Positions 15,328 through 23,559 of a stretch of DNA of 32,834 nucleotides are shown in pieces. Under the pieces are notes generated by a model. That model was not told the DNA's origin, did no database searches, and saw only the letters and a program-made list of their open reading frames with translations. The position numbers were made by a program, and so were the translations under genes. The stretch is taken from the NCBI GenBank assembly GCA_945831575.1, contig CAMACX010000032.1, positions 1 through 32,834 of the forward strand, given 5' to 3'. Origin of the DNA: an uncultured Mediterranea sp. Its GTDB lineage: Bacteria > Bacteroidota > Bacteroidia > Bacteroidales > Bacteroidaceae. The stretch's first letter is position 1; the number at the start of each line of letters is the position of its first letter.

Positions 15328-17001
15328 ATGGATACAATTCGGATTTACTGCAAGAACAATGACCAAAGTTACAATGTACCCATAGGCAGCAGCCTGTGGG
15401 AGGTCTATAACCTGCTTCAACTGGAGCTGCCCTATCCCGTGGTGAGCGCCAAGGTCAACAACCGCAGCGAGGGACTGACCTTCAAGCTCTATAACAACAA
15501 GGACATAGAGTACCTCGACCTCAGACAGTCATCGGGTATGCGCACCTACGTGCGTTCGCTCTGCTTCGTGCTCTACAAGGCCGTGAAGGAGCTCTATCCC
15601 GAAGGAGTGCTCCGCATGGAGCATCCCGTGAGCAAAGGCTACTTCTGCAACCTCTTCCTGGGCCGTCCCCTCACACTGGAGGATGCCACAGCCATCAAGC
15701 AACGCATGAAGGAGATTATCGCTGCTGACCTGCCCTTCCTTCGCGAAGAGTGCCACACCACTGAGGCAGTGGAAATCTTCAAGGCTCAAGGGCTGGACGA
15801 CAAGGTGAAGTTGCTCGAGACTTCAGGCTCGCTCTATACCTATTATAATACATTGGGCGATACGGTGGATTTCTATTACGGCAACCTGCTCCCCTCCACG
15901 GGCTTCATCCGGCTGTGGGACATCGTCAAGTACTATGATGGCCTACTGCTGCGCGTGCCCAACAAGGTACAGCCCGACCGGCTGGAGGAGGTGGTGAAGC
16001 AAGAGAAGATGCTCGATGTCTTCAAAGAGCACCTCCACTGGAACCAGATCATGGGCCTCAACAACGTGGGTGACTTCAATCAGCTTTGCCAGCACGGCCA
16101 TGCCACCGACATGATCAACGTCAACGAAGCCCTGCAGGAGCGCAAGATAGCCCGCATTGCCGAAGAGATTGCCTCACGCAGCAGTGCCGATGGCAAGGGG
16201 GTGAAGCTGGTGCTCATCTCAGGTCCCTCATCGTCGGGCAAGACCACCTTCAGCAAGCGCCTCTCCGTACAATTGATGACCTGCGGCCTGCGCCCCTACC
16301 CCATCTCGCTCGACAACTACTTTGTCAACCGCGAAGAGACTCCCTTAGATGCCAACGGCAACTACGACTATGAGTCACTCTATGCCCTCGACTTACAGCT
16401 CTTCAACCAGCAGCTCCAGGCCCTGCTGCGGGGTGAAGAGGTGGAACTGCCCGTCTTCAACTTCACTACCGGCTGCAAGGAGTACCGTGGCGACCGCCTG
16501 CGCATCGACCAGAACACCATCCTCATCCTGGAAGGCATCCATGCCCTCAATCCCGAACTCACACCCGATATACCCGATGAACGGAAGTTTAAAGTCTATG
16601 TCTCCGCCCTCACCACCATCTCGCTGGACAACCACAACTGGATTCCTACGACCGACAACCGCTTGCTGCGCCGCATCATACGCGACTACAAGTACCGCAA
16701 CTACTCAGCACAGCAGACCATCAACCGCTGGCCCAGCGTACGTGCCGGCGAAGACAAGTGGATATTCCCCTACCAGGAGAATGCCGACGTGATGTTCAAC
16801 TCGGCCATGCTCTACGAACTGGCCGTGCTCCGCAGCCACGCCGAACCTATCCTGAGCAGCGTACCCCGCAACTGTCCCGAGTATGCCGAAGCCTACAGAT
16901 TACTGAAGTTCATCCGCTACTTCACCCCCGTACAAGACAAGGAGATTCCCCCCACCTCTCTCCTGCGCGAGTTCCTCGGCGGCAGCAGCTTCAAGTATTA
17001 A
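15328..17001 (+). CDS. Nucleoside kinase (TGS-like N-terminus plus uridine-kinase/PRK domain)
   Basis: A 557-residue cytosolic protein. Residues 1-70 resemble a TGS/ubiquitin-like domain, and about 70-220 resembles the second additional domain of threonyl-tRNA synthetase (HPVSKGYFCNLF), a combination known from Bacteroidetes and Clostridia nucleoside kinases. The catalytic part follows, with Walker A GPSSSGKT (299-306), the SLDNYF uridine-kinase motif (about 323-328) and ILEGIHALNP. It probably phosphorylates uridine or cytidine in pyrimidine salvage. There are no enzyme-type tRNA synthetase motifs, so despite the N-terminus it is not a synthetase. The gene has its own promoter. Confidence 0.9.
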   Translation: MDTIRIYCKNNDQSYNVPIGSSLWEVYNLLQLELPYPVVSAKVNNRSEGLTFKLYNNKDIEYLDLRQSSGMRTYVRSLCFVLYKAVKELYPEGVLRMEHPVSKGYFCNLFLGRPLTLEDATAIKQRMKEIIAADLPFLREECHTTEAVEIFKAQGLDDKVKLLETSGSLYTYYNTLGDTVDFYYGNLLPSTGFIRLWDIVKYYDGLLLRVPNKVQPDRLEEVVKQEKMLDVFKEHLHWNQIMGLNNVGDFNQLCQHGHATDMINVNEALQERKIARIAEEIASRSSADGKGVKLVLISGPSSSGKTTFSKRLSVQLMTCGLRPYPISLDNYFVNREETPLDANGNYDYESLYALDLQLFNQQLQALLRGEEVELPVFNFTTGCKEYRGDRLRIDQNTILILEGIHALNPELTPDIPDERKFKVYVSALTTISLDNHNWIPTTDNRLLRRIIRDYKYRNYSAQQTINRWPSVRAGEDKWIFPYQENADVMFNSAMLYELAVLRSHAEPILSSVPRNCPEYAEAYRLLKFIRYFTPVQDKEIPPTSLLREFLGGSSFKY

Positions 17002-17044
17002 GCACTCCCGCTGTTTTCATCGAAATGAAAAAGCATACATGATT

Positions 17045-17081
17045 TAGGGAAATCCCTACCCACAAAGAGGGAGAATCCCCT
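17045..17081. promoter_or_regulatory. Two GGGA-n-TCCC palindromes over the M48-like gene promoter
   Basis: TAGGGA-AA-TCCCTA at 17045-17058 and AGGGA-GAA-TCCCCT at 17068-17081 have centres about 22 bp apart, two helical turns. The second touches the -33 box at 17081-17083. The spacing and position suit a dimeric repressor or activator. The regulator is unknown. A third, perfect GGGGATAATCCCC occurs after the same gene. Confidence 0.5.
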
Positions 17082-17111
17082 TGGAGGAGTGCTTTCCCCA
17101 CGTTATCTTTG
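17081..17111 (+). promoter_or_regulatory. Promoter of the M48-like gene
   Basis: TTG at 17081-17083, 20 nt, then TATCTTTG at 17104-17111: full -33/-7 consensus. The expected transcript starts near 17118, leaving a roughly 30-nt A-rich leader before the ATG at 17148. Confidence 0.8.
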
Positions 17112-17147
17112 CACAAAGATTAATTCTAACCATTAAAACAAAGAAAC

Positions 17148-18686
17148 ATGAAACGCCAACTGTTACTTTCAGCACTCCTTCTCCTGCTTGTGGTGTTGCC
17201 TCCCATCCAAGCACAGCGCAGCTCTGTCCGCAACCTGACCTCCAATTTCGCCATCGAAGGCCTGCTCCGCGAGCCCTTTGAGGTATTTCCTGCCGGTACC
17301 CCCATCACCCTGCAACGCTTCATCACCCACAAGGGTAATGGCGAGACCCTGCGCAAAGGGGTAATCGCTATCAACGGCAAGCAATATGCCATCCCCGTGG
17401 ACGAGATGAAGCGAACCATCGAACTGAAACCCGTTGATGCCAACACCTTCTGGATTGCCCGACAGCTGGAGAACGGACTGGTGAACTACTACCAGAAGCA
17501 TGGCCTGCAACAAGCCCTGCGCAAAGAGATTGAAGAGGATGCCAAGACCTATCTGGACGAACTCAAGAAGAGCGGTCTCCTCTACGAAGATGTGGCTCTG
17601 GAAGACTACCTGCATTGCCTGATGCTCGACATGATGCCTCGCCAATTCATCAGCGAGCGACACGCCATACCCTATGTACGCCTCATCAAGTCACCTGCAC
17701 CCGACATCTTGATGCTAGGCAACGGCTGTATGCTCATCTCCACCGGTATGCTCACCCTGCTCGACAGCGAAGAGGAAATCTATGCGATGATGAGCCGCGA
17801 GGTGGCCCACTACGTCATGGACCATGCCGTGATTACCATCAACAAAAATGTGTCCCGTGCCAACCGGGCAGCCTTCTGGGGTGACGTGCTTGAAGTACTG
17901 ACCGTAGCCACTGAGGAGTATCTGGCCTCCAAGGACAAGAACTACGTACCTGGACTCATCTACACGACGGGAGATGTCATCAACTCCCTGGTCAATGCCA
18001 ACATCATGGAGCGCATGGGCCTGACCTACCTACCCGACCAGGAGAAGGAGGCCGACAAGCTGGCTATCGAATACCTGCAGTTCAGCAAGCACGACCCGGT
18101 ACACCTGACATCGGCCTTGAAGAAGATGCAAAGCTACTTCCTCCGAGTGCAAGACAGCAGAGTGTTCTACCGCTACCAAGTACACAATAACCTGCACGAA
18201 CGGGTAAAGAGACTACAAGAGCAATACCCCATCAGCGAGCAGCCCGAGGACCGTATCTACCTGAAGCAGACGGCCTCAGTAGTGAGCTTCTCAGCCGGCC
18301 TACTGGGATACAACGGTGATTACGCCGAAGCCTCCATCCTGGCAGAGAAGAACATCAACAGCCTGCTGGCCTCAGCCGACGACTACGTAATACAGGCCCA
18401 ATGCCTCATGAAGCAGAGCAACAGCAAGGAGACCTGGAAGACCTGCCACGCACTGCTCGATAAAGCAGATGCACTGAACGAAGGCAAGTCCATCAATGCC
18501 ACCCGCCAACGCATCCTGCTGCTACTCCGTCAAGAGCGGTTGCAAGAGGCCACAGAGCAGCTCCAAAGCTATATCGAGCTTGTCAATCAGCAGTTAGCCC
18601 TTCCACAGACCGACAATCAATTGGAACAGCTGAAGTCGGAAAGCTATTGGGCCCAGCAACTCCTCGGACGGCTGGAGGTGCTGTAA
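17148..18686 (+). CDS. M48-like (Ste24/HtpX/BepA-type fold) protein with degenerate zinc site
   Basis: A 512-residue exported protein; signal peptide residues 1-22 (LLLSALLLLLVVLPPIQAQ). Residues about 150-340 follow the M48 peptidase plan: a helix, then NGCMLISTGMLTLLDSEEEIYAMM, the zinc helix, and EKEADKLAIEYL holding the expected third ligand (E301). The zinc motif HExxH reads R217-E218-V-A-H221, so the first zinc ligand is Arg (codon CGC at 17796-17798). The C-terminal part (about 340-512) is helical with TPR-like character, as in BepA-type periplasmic chaperone-proteases. Classical zinc protease activity is therefore doubtful; a chaperone-like or scaffolding role is possible. The gene is intact and strongly promoted, so the change does not look like decay. 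Confidence 0.75.
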   Translation: MKRQLLLSALLLLLVVLPPIQAQRSSVRNLTSNFAIEGLLREPFEVFPAGTPITLQRFITHKGNGETLRKGVIAINGKQYAIPVDEMKRTIELKPVDANTFWIARQLENGLVNYYQKHGLQQALRKEIEEDAKTYLDELKKSGLLYEDVALEDYLHCLMLDMMPRQFISERHAIPYVRLIKSPAPDILMLGNGCMLISTGMLTLLDSEEEIYAMMSREVAHYVMDHAVITINKNVSRANRAAFWGDVLEVLTVATEEYLASKDKNYVPGLIYTTGDVINSLVNANIMERMGLTYLPDQEKEADKLAIEYLQFSKHDPVHLTSALKKMQSYFLRVQDSRVFYRYQVHNNLHERVKRLQEQYPISEQPEDRIYLKQTASVVSFSAGLLGYNGDYAEASILAEKNINSLLASADDYVIQAQCLMKQSNSKETWKTCHALLDKADALNEGKSINATRQRILLLLRQERLQEATEQLQSYIELVNQQLALPQTDNQLEQLKSESYWAQQLLGRLEVL

Positions 18687-18783
18687 GCCGCAGCTCTGAT
18701 CTTGCTCTACGGTCACATGAGTTCGAGGAATTTAAAAACAATAATAGCCTCATAATACGTGGAGAGAAAAGATTTTGAGATTC

Positions 18784-18796
18784 GGGGATAATCCCC
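18784..18796. promoter_or_regulatory. Perfect GGGGATAATCCCC palindrome
   Basis: A 13-bp dyad about 100 bp after the M48-like gene. It is related in sequence to the pair at 17045-17081. No promoter box is evident next to it. The rest of 18687-18900 shows no gene or other recognisable feature. Confidence 0.4.
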
Positions 18797-18900
18797 TAAT
18801 TATGCAGCGGAATCTGCCAATCAACGATAATAGATTACGAGGATATTCAAGCGCAAGCTCTATGATAAGCTATTGTAATGAAAACAGCAACGCAATGGCC

Positions 18901-19065
18901 TCTAATCTTACTCTAATGTAAGTCCGAAGTTACTCCCAAGCTACTCCCAAGTAACACTAATCCAACTCTAATCGTCAATTAGAGATCGATTAGAGTTGGA
19001 TTAGAGAAGGATTAGAGGTTGATTAGAGTAACGGCTGTGTTACTGCCGTTTTACTACAGTATTAC
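18901..19065. repeat. 11-bp phased repeat array with a strand switch
   Basis: Fifteen consecutive 11-bp frames keep phase without a slip. The outer left units read TCTAATCTTAC and TCTAATGTAAG, the middle ones TCCCAAGCTAC and similar, then ACTAATCCAAC and TCTAATCGTCA. At 18978 the unit flips to its complement, and ATTAGAG recurs at 18978, 18989, 19000, 19011 and 19022, followed by three units ending in TTAC. The flip creates a perfect 18-bp inverted repeat (18957-18974 with 18987-19004, 12-nt loop). The array touches the stop codon of the GH53 gene and could form a hairpin in either transcript, but there is no T-run as in a normal terminator. Confidence 0.85.
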
Positions 19066-20261
19066 TACTCCTTGAAGGCATCCATGATGACCGTCGGCTT
19101 GCCGTCGTTGGTGAAGGCACCAAGTGGATAGCCTTCGTTGGGACGGCACTCTGGTTCCCAATAGAAGACGCCCTTGCAACGTCCGTTAGTATTGTCACGG
19201 CTCTCCTTGATGAGACGGGTGAGAAGCGTCTTACCTTGTTGCAGCTTTGAGGCAGAGGCTACACCTCCGTTGCCGTCGCCACATTCCATACCTGTCTCTA
19301 CAATCATCACGTCGCAGTTGTAACGAGCGCTGACAAACTTGATATTGGAGATACAGTCGGTAATCGTCTTGTCCTCGGTGTATTCCTTATGCTCCTGCAT
19401 GGTCCAGTAGGGATAGATGGACATGCCAATCATGTCCCACTTGCCACCATTGTTCTTCAGTTCGTCAAAGAACCATTGGTAGAGACCTTGGTCGTAGCCA
19501 TTATCAAGGTGTACAATCACGATGGCTTCAGGGCAGACTGCCTTGACGGCTTCGTAACCCGTAGTGATGAAAGCACCCAGGTTCTTCCAGTTCTTGGGAT
19601 ACTTCACCTCCGTGGAGGTCCATTCCTTGTCCTTCACCTCATTGGCCTTGACATCCCAAGAGGCACCACTAAGGTTGACATCCTCGTCCCAGAGCATACC
19701 CGGACGAATCTCGTTACCTACCTGTACCCACTTGGGGGTAACGCCGGCACTCTTGAGCGCATTAAGTACCTCTTTGGTATGGTCGGCCAACGCCTTCCTC
19801 AGGTCGGCCAGTCCCAGTCCCTCCCAGGCAGCTGGTTTATGTTGCTGACCGGGGTCAGCCCACCAATCGCTGTAGTGGAAATCGACCATCACGTCCATGC
19901 CCAGCGAGGCAGCCTTCTTGGCCTTGGCCACCACATCCCACTTGTCGCACCAGTTATTGTGCTCCTTTGGGTCCACCCACACGCGCAGACGGATGGCATC
20001 CAGCCCCAGCTCCTTCATGAGCGTGGTGCAGTCGCGCTCCTGCCCCGAGGCATTATAGAACTTATACCCCTTCTTCTCGTATTCGGTGTACCAGCTGATG
20101 TCTGCACCTTTGGCAAAATCCACTTTCTCCGTTGAGGGGTTGTCAGGCGTACCCGGATTATCTGGCGTGTCGGGGTTACCCGTCGCATTGTTATCACTTC
20201 CTCCGCACGCGGAGCATCCCGTAAGCAGCAAGGCTGCCATCATAAAGAGCTTGAAATTCAT
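19065..20261 (-). CDS. GH53 endo-beta-1,4-galactanase, lipoprotein
   Basis: A 398-residue arabinogalactan endo-1,4-beta-galactosidase of family GH53, which cuts the galactan side chains of pectin. The N-terminus is a lipoprotein signal with lipobox LLTGC (C16), followed by a SACGGSDN spacer and a flexible PDTPDNPGTPDNP linker, suggesting surface or outer-membrane anchoring. The TIM barrel starts at GADISWYTEYE. The family motif RLRVWVDP is at 91-98, the acid/base is in VQVGNEIRPG (E184) and the nucleophile in VMIVETG (E322). The chain ends at the normal family length. A divergent promoter lies upstream, facing the kinase-like gene. No transporter or SusC/D gene adjoins it. The GH2 enzyme about 10 kb away could process its galacto-oligosaccharides. 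Confidence 0.95.
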   Translation of the reverse strand: MNFKLFMMAALLLTGCSACGGSDNNATGNPDTPDNPGTPDNPSTEKVDFAKGADISWYTEYEKKGYKFYNASGQERDCTTLMKELGLDAIRLRVWVDPKEHNNWCDKWDVVAKAKKAASLGMDVMVDFHYSDWWADPGQQHKPAAWEGLGLADLRKALADHTKEVLNALKSAGVTPKWVQVGNEIRPGMLWDEDVNLSGASWDVKANEVKDKEWTSTEVKYPKNWKNLGAFITTGYEAVKAVCPEAIVIVHLDNGYDQGLYQWFFDELKNNGGKWDMIGMSIYPYWTMQEHKEYTEDKTITDCISNIKFVSARYNCDVMIVETGMECGDGNGGVASASKLQQGKTLLTRLIKESRDNTNGRCKGVFYWEPECRPNEGYPLGAFTNDGKPTVIMDAFKE

Positions 20262-20294
20262 GTCTTATAATAGATTTGATTGGTTCTTTGGTTG

Positions 20295-20324
20295 CAAAGT
20301 TAGTTCTTTTTGCCGATAAAGCAA
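20295..20324 (-). promoter_or_regulatory. Promoter of the GH53 gene
   Basis: On the minus strand, TTG at 20324-20322, 19 nt, then TAACTTTG at 20302-20295. Both boxes match the consensus. The expected leader is about 25-30 nt. Confidence 0.75.
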
Positions 20325-20383
20325 GAGCAACAAAGAAAAAAATATTTTTCGACAAAATACATACAACCTATTACTATTTACCT

Positions 20384-20391
20384 TACTTTTG
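20384..20391 (+). promoter_or_regulatory. -7 element of the histidine-kinase-like gene
   Basis: TACTTTTG fits TAnnTTTG and lies 36 nt before the ATG at 20428. No good -33 TTG stands at the expected distance, so it may be weak or need an activator. Confidence 0.55.
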
Positions 20392-20427
20392 TAACAAAAT
20401 GAATAACCATAAGATATCGTAAGTAAT

Positions 20428-21936
20428 ATGAGACTTTTAGGAACCTTGCTGATAACAGCAGCTTTGCTGTTTAATATCAGCACGTTACACGCAAAGAGCA
20501 AAGGAGAGGAGCTGCAACGTCAGGCCGCAACTGCCCTGGAGAAGAAGGAATATACCCAGGCCCGTTACCTCTATCTACAGGCTTATTCGGCCCTGGCCGA
20601 AGAGAAGGCTTATGATGCTGCCGCTGCATGTGGAGCCAAGGTGGGTGCCCTCTACCACCGTGAGAACATGTTCAAGGAGGCCTTTGAGGTGCTGCGCAAT
20701 GCCGACCAATACCTCTCGCAAGAGGAACGCGAGGGTAGTAAGCAGCTGCCTGCCGCCCACTACCCGCTGACGAAGGAGCGCATCCGCATGTACATCAAGC
20801 TGAAGAACGTACAGCGGGCTGATGAGCAGCTGATCCGTCTGGAGGAACTGGCCAAACAGGCCAACAGCGATTCGCTGAAGAACGACGTACTCTATACGCG
20901 CGCAAACTATTATTATACCTTTGGCCAGCACACTCAGGGGGATGAAGCCATCAACCAGCTCATCAATCAATACAAATCTGCCCAGGCCTACGATAAGGTG
21001 AACGAGTGCTACAAGACACTCATTGACATTGCCCGCAAGAGTGGTAACGCCGCCCTCGTGGCCCGCACCTACGAGAAATTCATCCTCTGGACCGACTCCG
21101 TGAAGGCACTCACAGCCCGCGACGAGATGGCCCAGCTGAAGCAGAAATACGATGATAGCCTGCTCACCATCAAGCAGCGCGAGGGAGCACTCTCCACCAA
21201 GCAATACATCATCATCGGCCTCTGCATCCTGGCTGCCATCCTGGCTGTCGTACTGGTGCTGGGCGGTGTGGTGCTGCTCCGCTTCATCCTGTTGACGCGC
21301 AAGCAGAAGAAGGCCATCGCCGTGGCCAACGAGCACAACGAACTGAAGACCCGGTTTATCCAGAACATCTCCTCGCAAATGGAGCCTACGCTCAACACCC
21401 TGCCGGCCACGCTCCCCGGTGTACAGGCGCTCCACACCTTTGCGGGACATATCCAGGAGCTCTCAGAACTGGAACAGAGCCTGACACAACCCTACGAGAT
21501 GGAGGAGAAGAATATCAACACCTTCTGTGAGTCGATGGCCGAGAAGGTCCGTGCTGAGGTCAAGGCGGACGTGACTGTCACGGTCAATGCGCCCAAGCTG
21601 AGCGTCAAGATTGCCCCCGAAGCCCTGGAGCACGTGCTGCTCCACCTGCTCGACAATGCTGCCCGCTACACCCCCGAAGGCGGGAAAATCTGGCTAGACT
21701 TCAAGAAGCGTGGTGCCCATACCCACCAGTTTGTGGTAAGTGACACCGGTTGCGGCATCAGCGAAGAGAAGCGCGACAACCTCTTCAAGCCTTTCAGCGA
21801 GGTGAAGGACCTGACCGAGGGCGACGGCCTCGGCCTGCCCATCTGCTCACTGATGGCCACCAAGATGAACGGGACCCTCAGCATCGACCCCACCTACACC
21901 AAGGGCACCCGATTCGTACTGGAGCTGCATGTATAA
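20428..21936 (+). CDS. Histidine-kinase-like membrane protein lacking the phospho-acceptor His
   Basis: A 502-residue protein: signal peptide (1-22), helical TPR-like periplasmic sensor (about 25-240), one TM segment (about 259-288, IIIGLCILAAILAVVLVLGGV), coiled linker, DHp-like segment and HATPase_c domain (about 395-502). The ATP-binding boxes are complete: N box HLLDNAARYTPEGG, G1 DTGCGI, F box LFKPF, G2 GDGLGLPI. The H box, normally FIQNxSHExRTPL, reads FIQNISSQMEPTL here, so the acceptor His is Ser316 and the following Glu is Gln. ATP binding is expected, autophosphorylation on the usual residue is not. I recall Bacteroides relatives with the same altered box, which would mean a conserved non-canonical subgroup; not verified. 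No response-regulator gene is adjacent. Confidence 0.85.
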   Translation: MRLLGTLLITAALLFNISTLHAKSKGEELQRQAATALEKKEYTQARYLYLQAYSALAEEKAYDAAAACGAKVGALYHRENMFKEAFEVLRNADQYLSQEEREGSKQLPAAHYPLTKERIRMYIKLKNVQRADEQLIRLEELAKQANSDSLKNDVLYTRANYYYTFGQHTQGDEAINQLINQYKSAQAYDKVNECYKTLIDIARKSGNAALVARTYEKFILWTDSVKALTARDEMAQLKQKYDDSLLTIKQREGALSTKQYIIIGLCILAAILAVVLVLGGVVLLRFILLTRKQKKAIAVANEHNELKTRFIQNISSQMEPTLNTLPATLPGVQALHTFAGHIQELSELEQSLTQPYEMEEKNINTFCESMAEKVRAEVKADVTVTVNAPKLSVKIAPEALEHVLLHLLDNAARYTPEGGKIWLDFKKRGAHTHQFVVSDTGCGISEEKRDNLFKPFSEVKDLTEGDGLGLPICSLMATKMNGTLSIDPTYTKGTRFVLELHV

Positions 21937-21962
21937 AAAGAAGTGTCTTACAATATCGAAGC

Positions 21963-22046
21963 ATCCCCCCTTGCCCTCCTGCTATGAGGAAGACAAGGGG
22001 GGATGTATGATTTCACCCCCTCCCTTCAAGGGAGCATTAGGGAGGG
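21963..22046. repeat. Hairpins between convergent genes
   Basis: A perfect 11-bp stem, ATCCCCCCTTG at 21963-21973 and its complement at 21994-22004 (20-nt loop), is followed by CCCTCCC at 22018-22024 with GGGAGGG at 22040-22046 around an inner CTCCCTT-C-AAGGGAG. They lie between the kinase-like gene and the M24 peptidase and probably limit read-through from both sides, although neither stem has a clear T-run. Similar CTCCCT...AAGG words recur at 26996-27014 before ispG. Confidence 0.6.
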
Positions 22047-22060
22047 CTTCTGTTATGATA

Positions 22061-23434
22061 TTATCTAATGGCTTCTACCTCCTCGGGGGTGAGAGGGATC
22101 TTCTTGCCTAAGCGACGGGCTCCATCGGGGGTGATGAGGTAGTCCTCTTCGTTGCGTATGCCACCGAAGTGACGGTACTCCTCTACCTTGTCGTAATTGA
22201 TGAAGTCAGCAAACTTCTTCTCTGCCTTCCAAAGGTCAATCAGCTCGGGGATGAAGTAGATGCCGGGCTCTACAGTAAAGACGAAGCCGGGTTCCAAGGG
22301 GATGGCCAGACGCTGGCTCTTGCGGCCAAACTGGGTGCTCTTGGGCTGACCGTTGTAACCGACCCAGATCTCGCCGAGGTTCTCCATGTCGTGTACGTCG
22401 AGACCCATCATGTGACCCAATCCATGAGGATAGAAGAGGGCGTGTGCTCCTTCGCGTACCGCATCGTCGGCATTGCCCTTCATCAGTCCGAGAGCCTTCA
22501 TACCCTCTACGCAGACACGGGCAGAAAGTTCATACACCTCCATGTAGGGGATACCCGGACGGAGCGCCTTGACACTCTCCAGGTGCATGGCATTCTGAAT
22601 CTCATAGACTTCGCGCTGACGGGGAGTGAAAGTGGGATCAGCCGGTGTGGTGCTCGACATGTCACCACAATAGCCCGAAGGCAGTTCGGCACCAGCATCA
22701 ATCAGGAAGAGATCGCCCGGCTTGATGAGGTTGCCATGGTAGTGGTTGTGGAGTGTCTGACCGTTGATGGTAGCGATGGTGGGGAAAGAGAGCTGACAAC
22801 CATTCTCCTGGGCCACACGCTCAATCTCTGCAGCTACCTCATACTCATACTTGCCCGGGCGCACGGCCTTGATGGCGGCAATGTGCATGTCGGCCGTTAC
22901 GTTGCAGGCACGTTCAATCTCGGCAATCTCCTCCTCGGTCTTGTAGTTACGCTGAGCCACCACGCCACGGATAAAGGGCACGCTACCCACCTGATGCGCA
23001 GGAGGCAGTCCGAGCCAGTCGGTCAGTTTCAGTTTGTGCTCCGCACGGTAAGGTGGCAGGTAGTGAATGGTTTGACCATTCTTCACAGCCTCACCCAGGT
23101 AGTCGGCCAGCTTGGCCAGCGGGCGCACGTCGGTGATGCCCACAGCGGCACTCTTGTCACGTAGGGTGGGCTGCACACCCATCCAGACGATATAGTCAAT
23201 GGAGAGTTCGTCGCCGAACACAATCTCACGGTCGTTGTCGATGTCAATGATAGCGGCCAACGAGGGGGCCGAGATACCGAAATAATAGAGGTACGTGGAG
23301 TCCTGCCTAAAGCGGAAGGCATTGTCTTCGTAGTTCAAACCCTGCTCCTCATTGCCCAGAAAGAGCAAGATGCCGGAGCCTACATTTTTCTTCAGCTGCG
23401 CTCTGCGCTGCACATAAGTTTCTTTAGCAAACAT
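22061..23434 (-). CDS. Aminopeptidase P family Xaa-Pro peptidase (M24B)
   Basis: A 457-residue cytosolic metallopeptidase that removes N-terminal residues preceding proline. The N-terminal creatinase/AMP_N domain (1 to about 150) contains GSGILLFLGNEEQGLNYEDN and FRQDSTYLYYFG. The pita-bread domain shows the dinuclear metal ligands in order: LIDAGAE (Asp), YCGDMSST (Asp), GLGHMMGLDVHD (His), VFTVEPGIY (Glu) and GIRNEEDYLIT (Glu). The frame continues upstream to 23500, but the TAATTTTG promoter box at 23468-23475 falls inside that extension. The ATG at 23434, giving MFAKETYVQRRAQL, is therefore the start. It is divergent from rpoN. Confidence 0.93.
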   Translation of the reverse strand: MFAKETYVQRRAQLKKNVGSGILLFLGNEEQGLNYEDNAFRFRQDSTYLYYFGISAPSLAAIIDIDNDREIVFGDELSIDYIVWMGVQPTLRDKSAAVGITDVRPLAKLADYLGEAVKNGQTIHYLPPYRAEHKLKLTDWLGLPPAHQVGSVPFIRGVVAQRNYKTEEEIAEIERACNVTADMHIAAIKAVRPGKYEYEVAAEIERVAQENGCQLSFPTIATINGQTLHNHYHGNLIKPGDLFLIDAGAELPSGYCGDMSSTTPADPTFTPRQREVYEIQNAMHLESVKALRPGIPYMEVYELSARVCVEGMKALGLMKGNADDAVREGAHALFYPHGLGHMMGLDVHDMENLGEIWVGYNGQPKSTQFGRKSQRLAIPLEPGFVFTVEPGIYFIPELIDLWKAEKKFADFINYDKVEEYRHFGGIRNEEDYLITPDGARRLGKKIPLTPEEVEAIR

Positions 23435-23467
23435 AACAAATCTTGTTTTAGGATTATTGCTTTGCCG

Positions 23468-23475
23468 CAAAATTA
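23468..23475 (-). promoter_or_regulatory. -7 element of the M24 peptidase gene
   Basis: TAATTTTG on the minus strand, 33 nt before the start codon at 23434. There is no obvious -33 TTG. It lies 10 bp from the -33 box of the opposing rpoN promoter. Confidence 0.55.
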
Positions 23476-23484
23476 ATGAAAATA

Positions 23485-23516
23485 TTTGCTCGTTCAGCAT
23501 AATTGCGCTATTTTTG
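23485..23516 (+). promoter_or_regulatory. Promoter of rpoN
   Basis: TTTG at 23485-23488, 20 nt, then TATTTTTG at 23509-23516: a full match at both boxes with ideal spacing. It implies a leader of about 35 nt before the ATG at 23560 and shows that rpoN is read by the housekeeping sigma factor. Confidence 0.8.
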
Positions 23517-23559
23517 CAGAGAATTTAATGAATAAATAACGAATAAATAACCAAGTTAT

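Noticed and set aside
5032..20261. Polysaccharide utilisation locus for galactan
   Set aside because: GH2 and GH53 are about 10 kb apart with housekeeping genes between, and no SusC/SusD or hybrid regulator is present.
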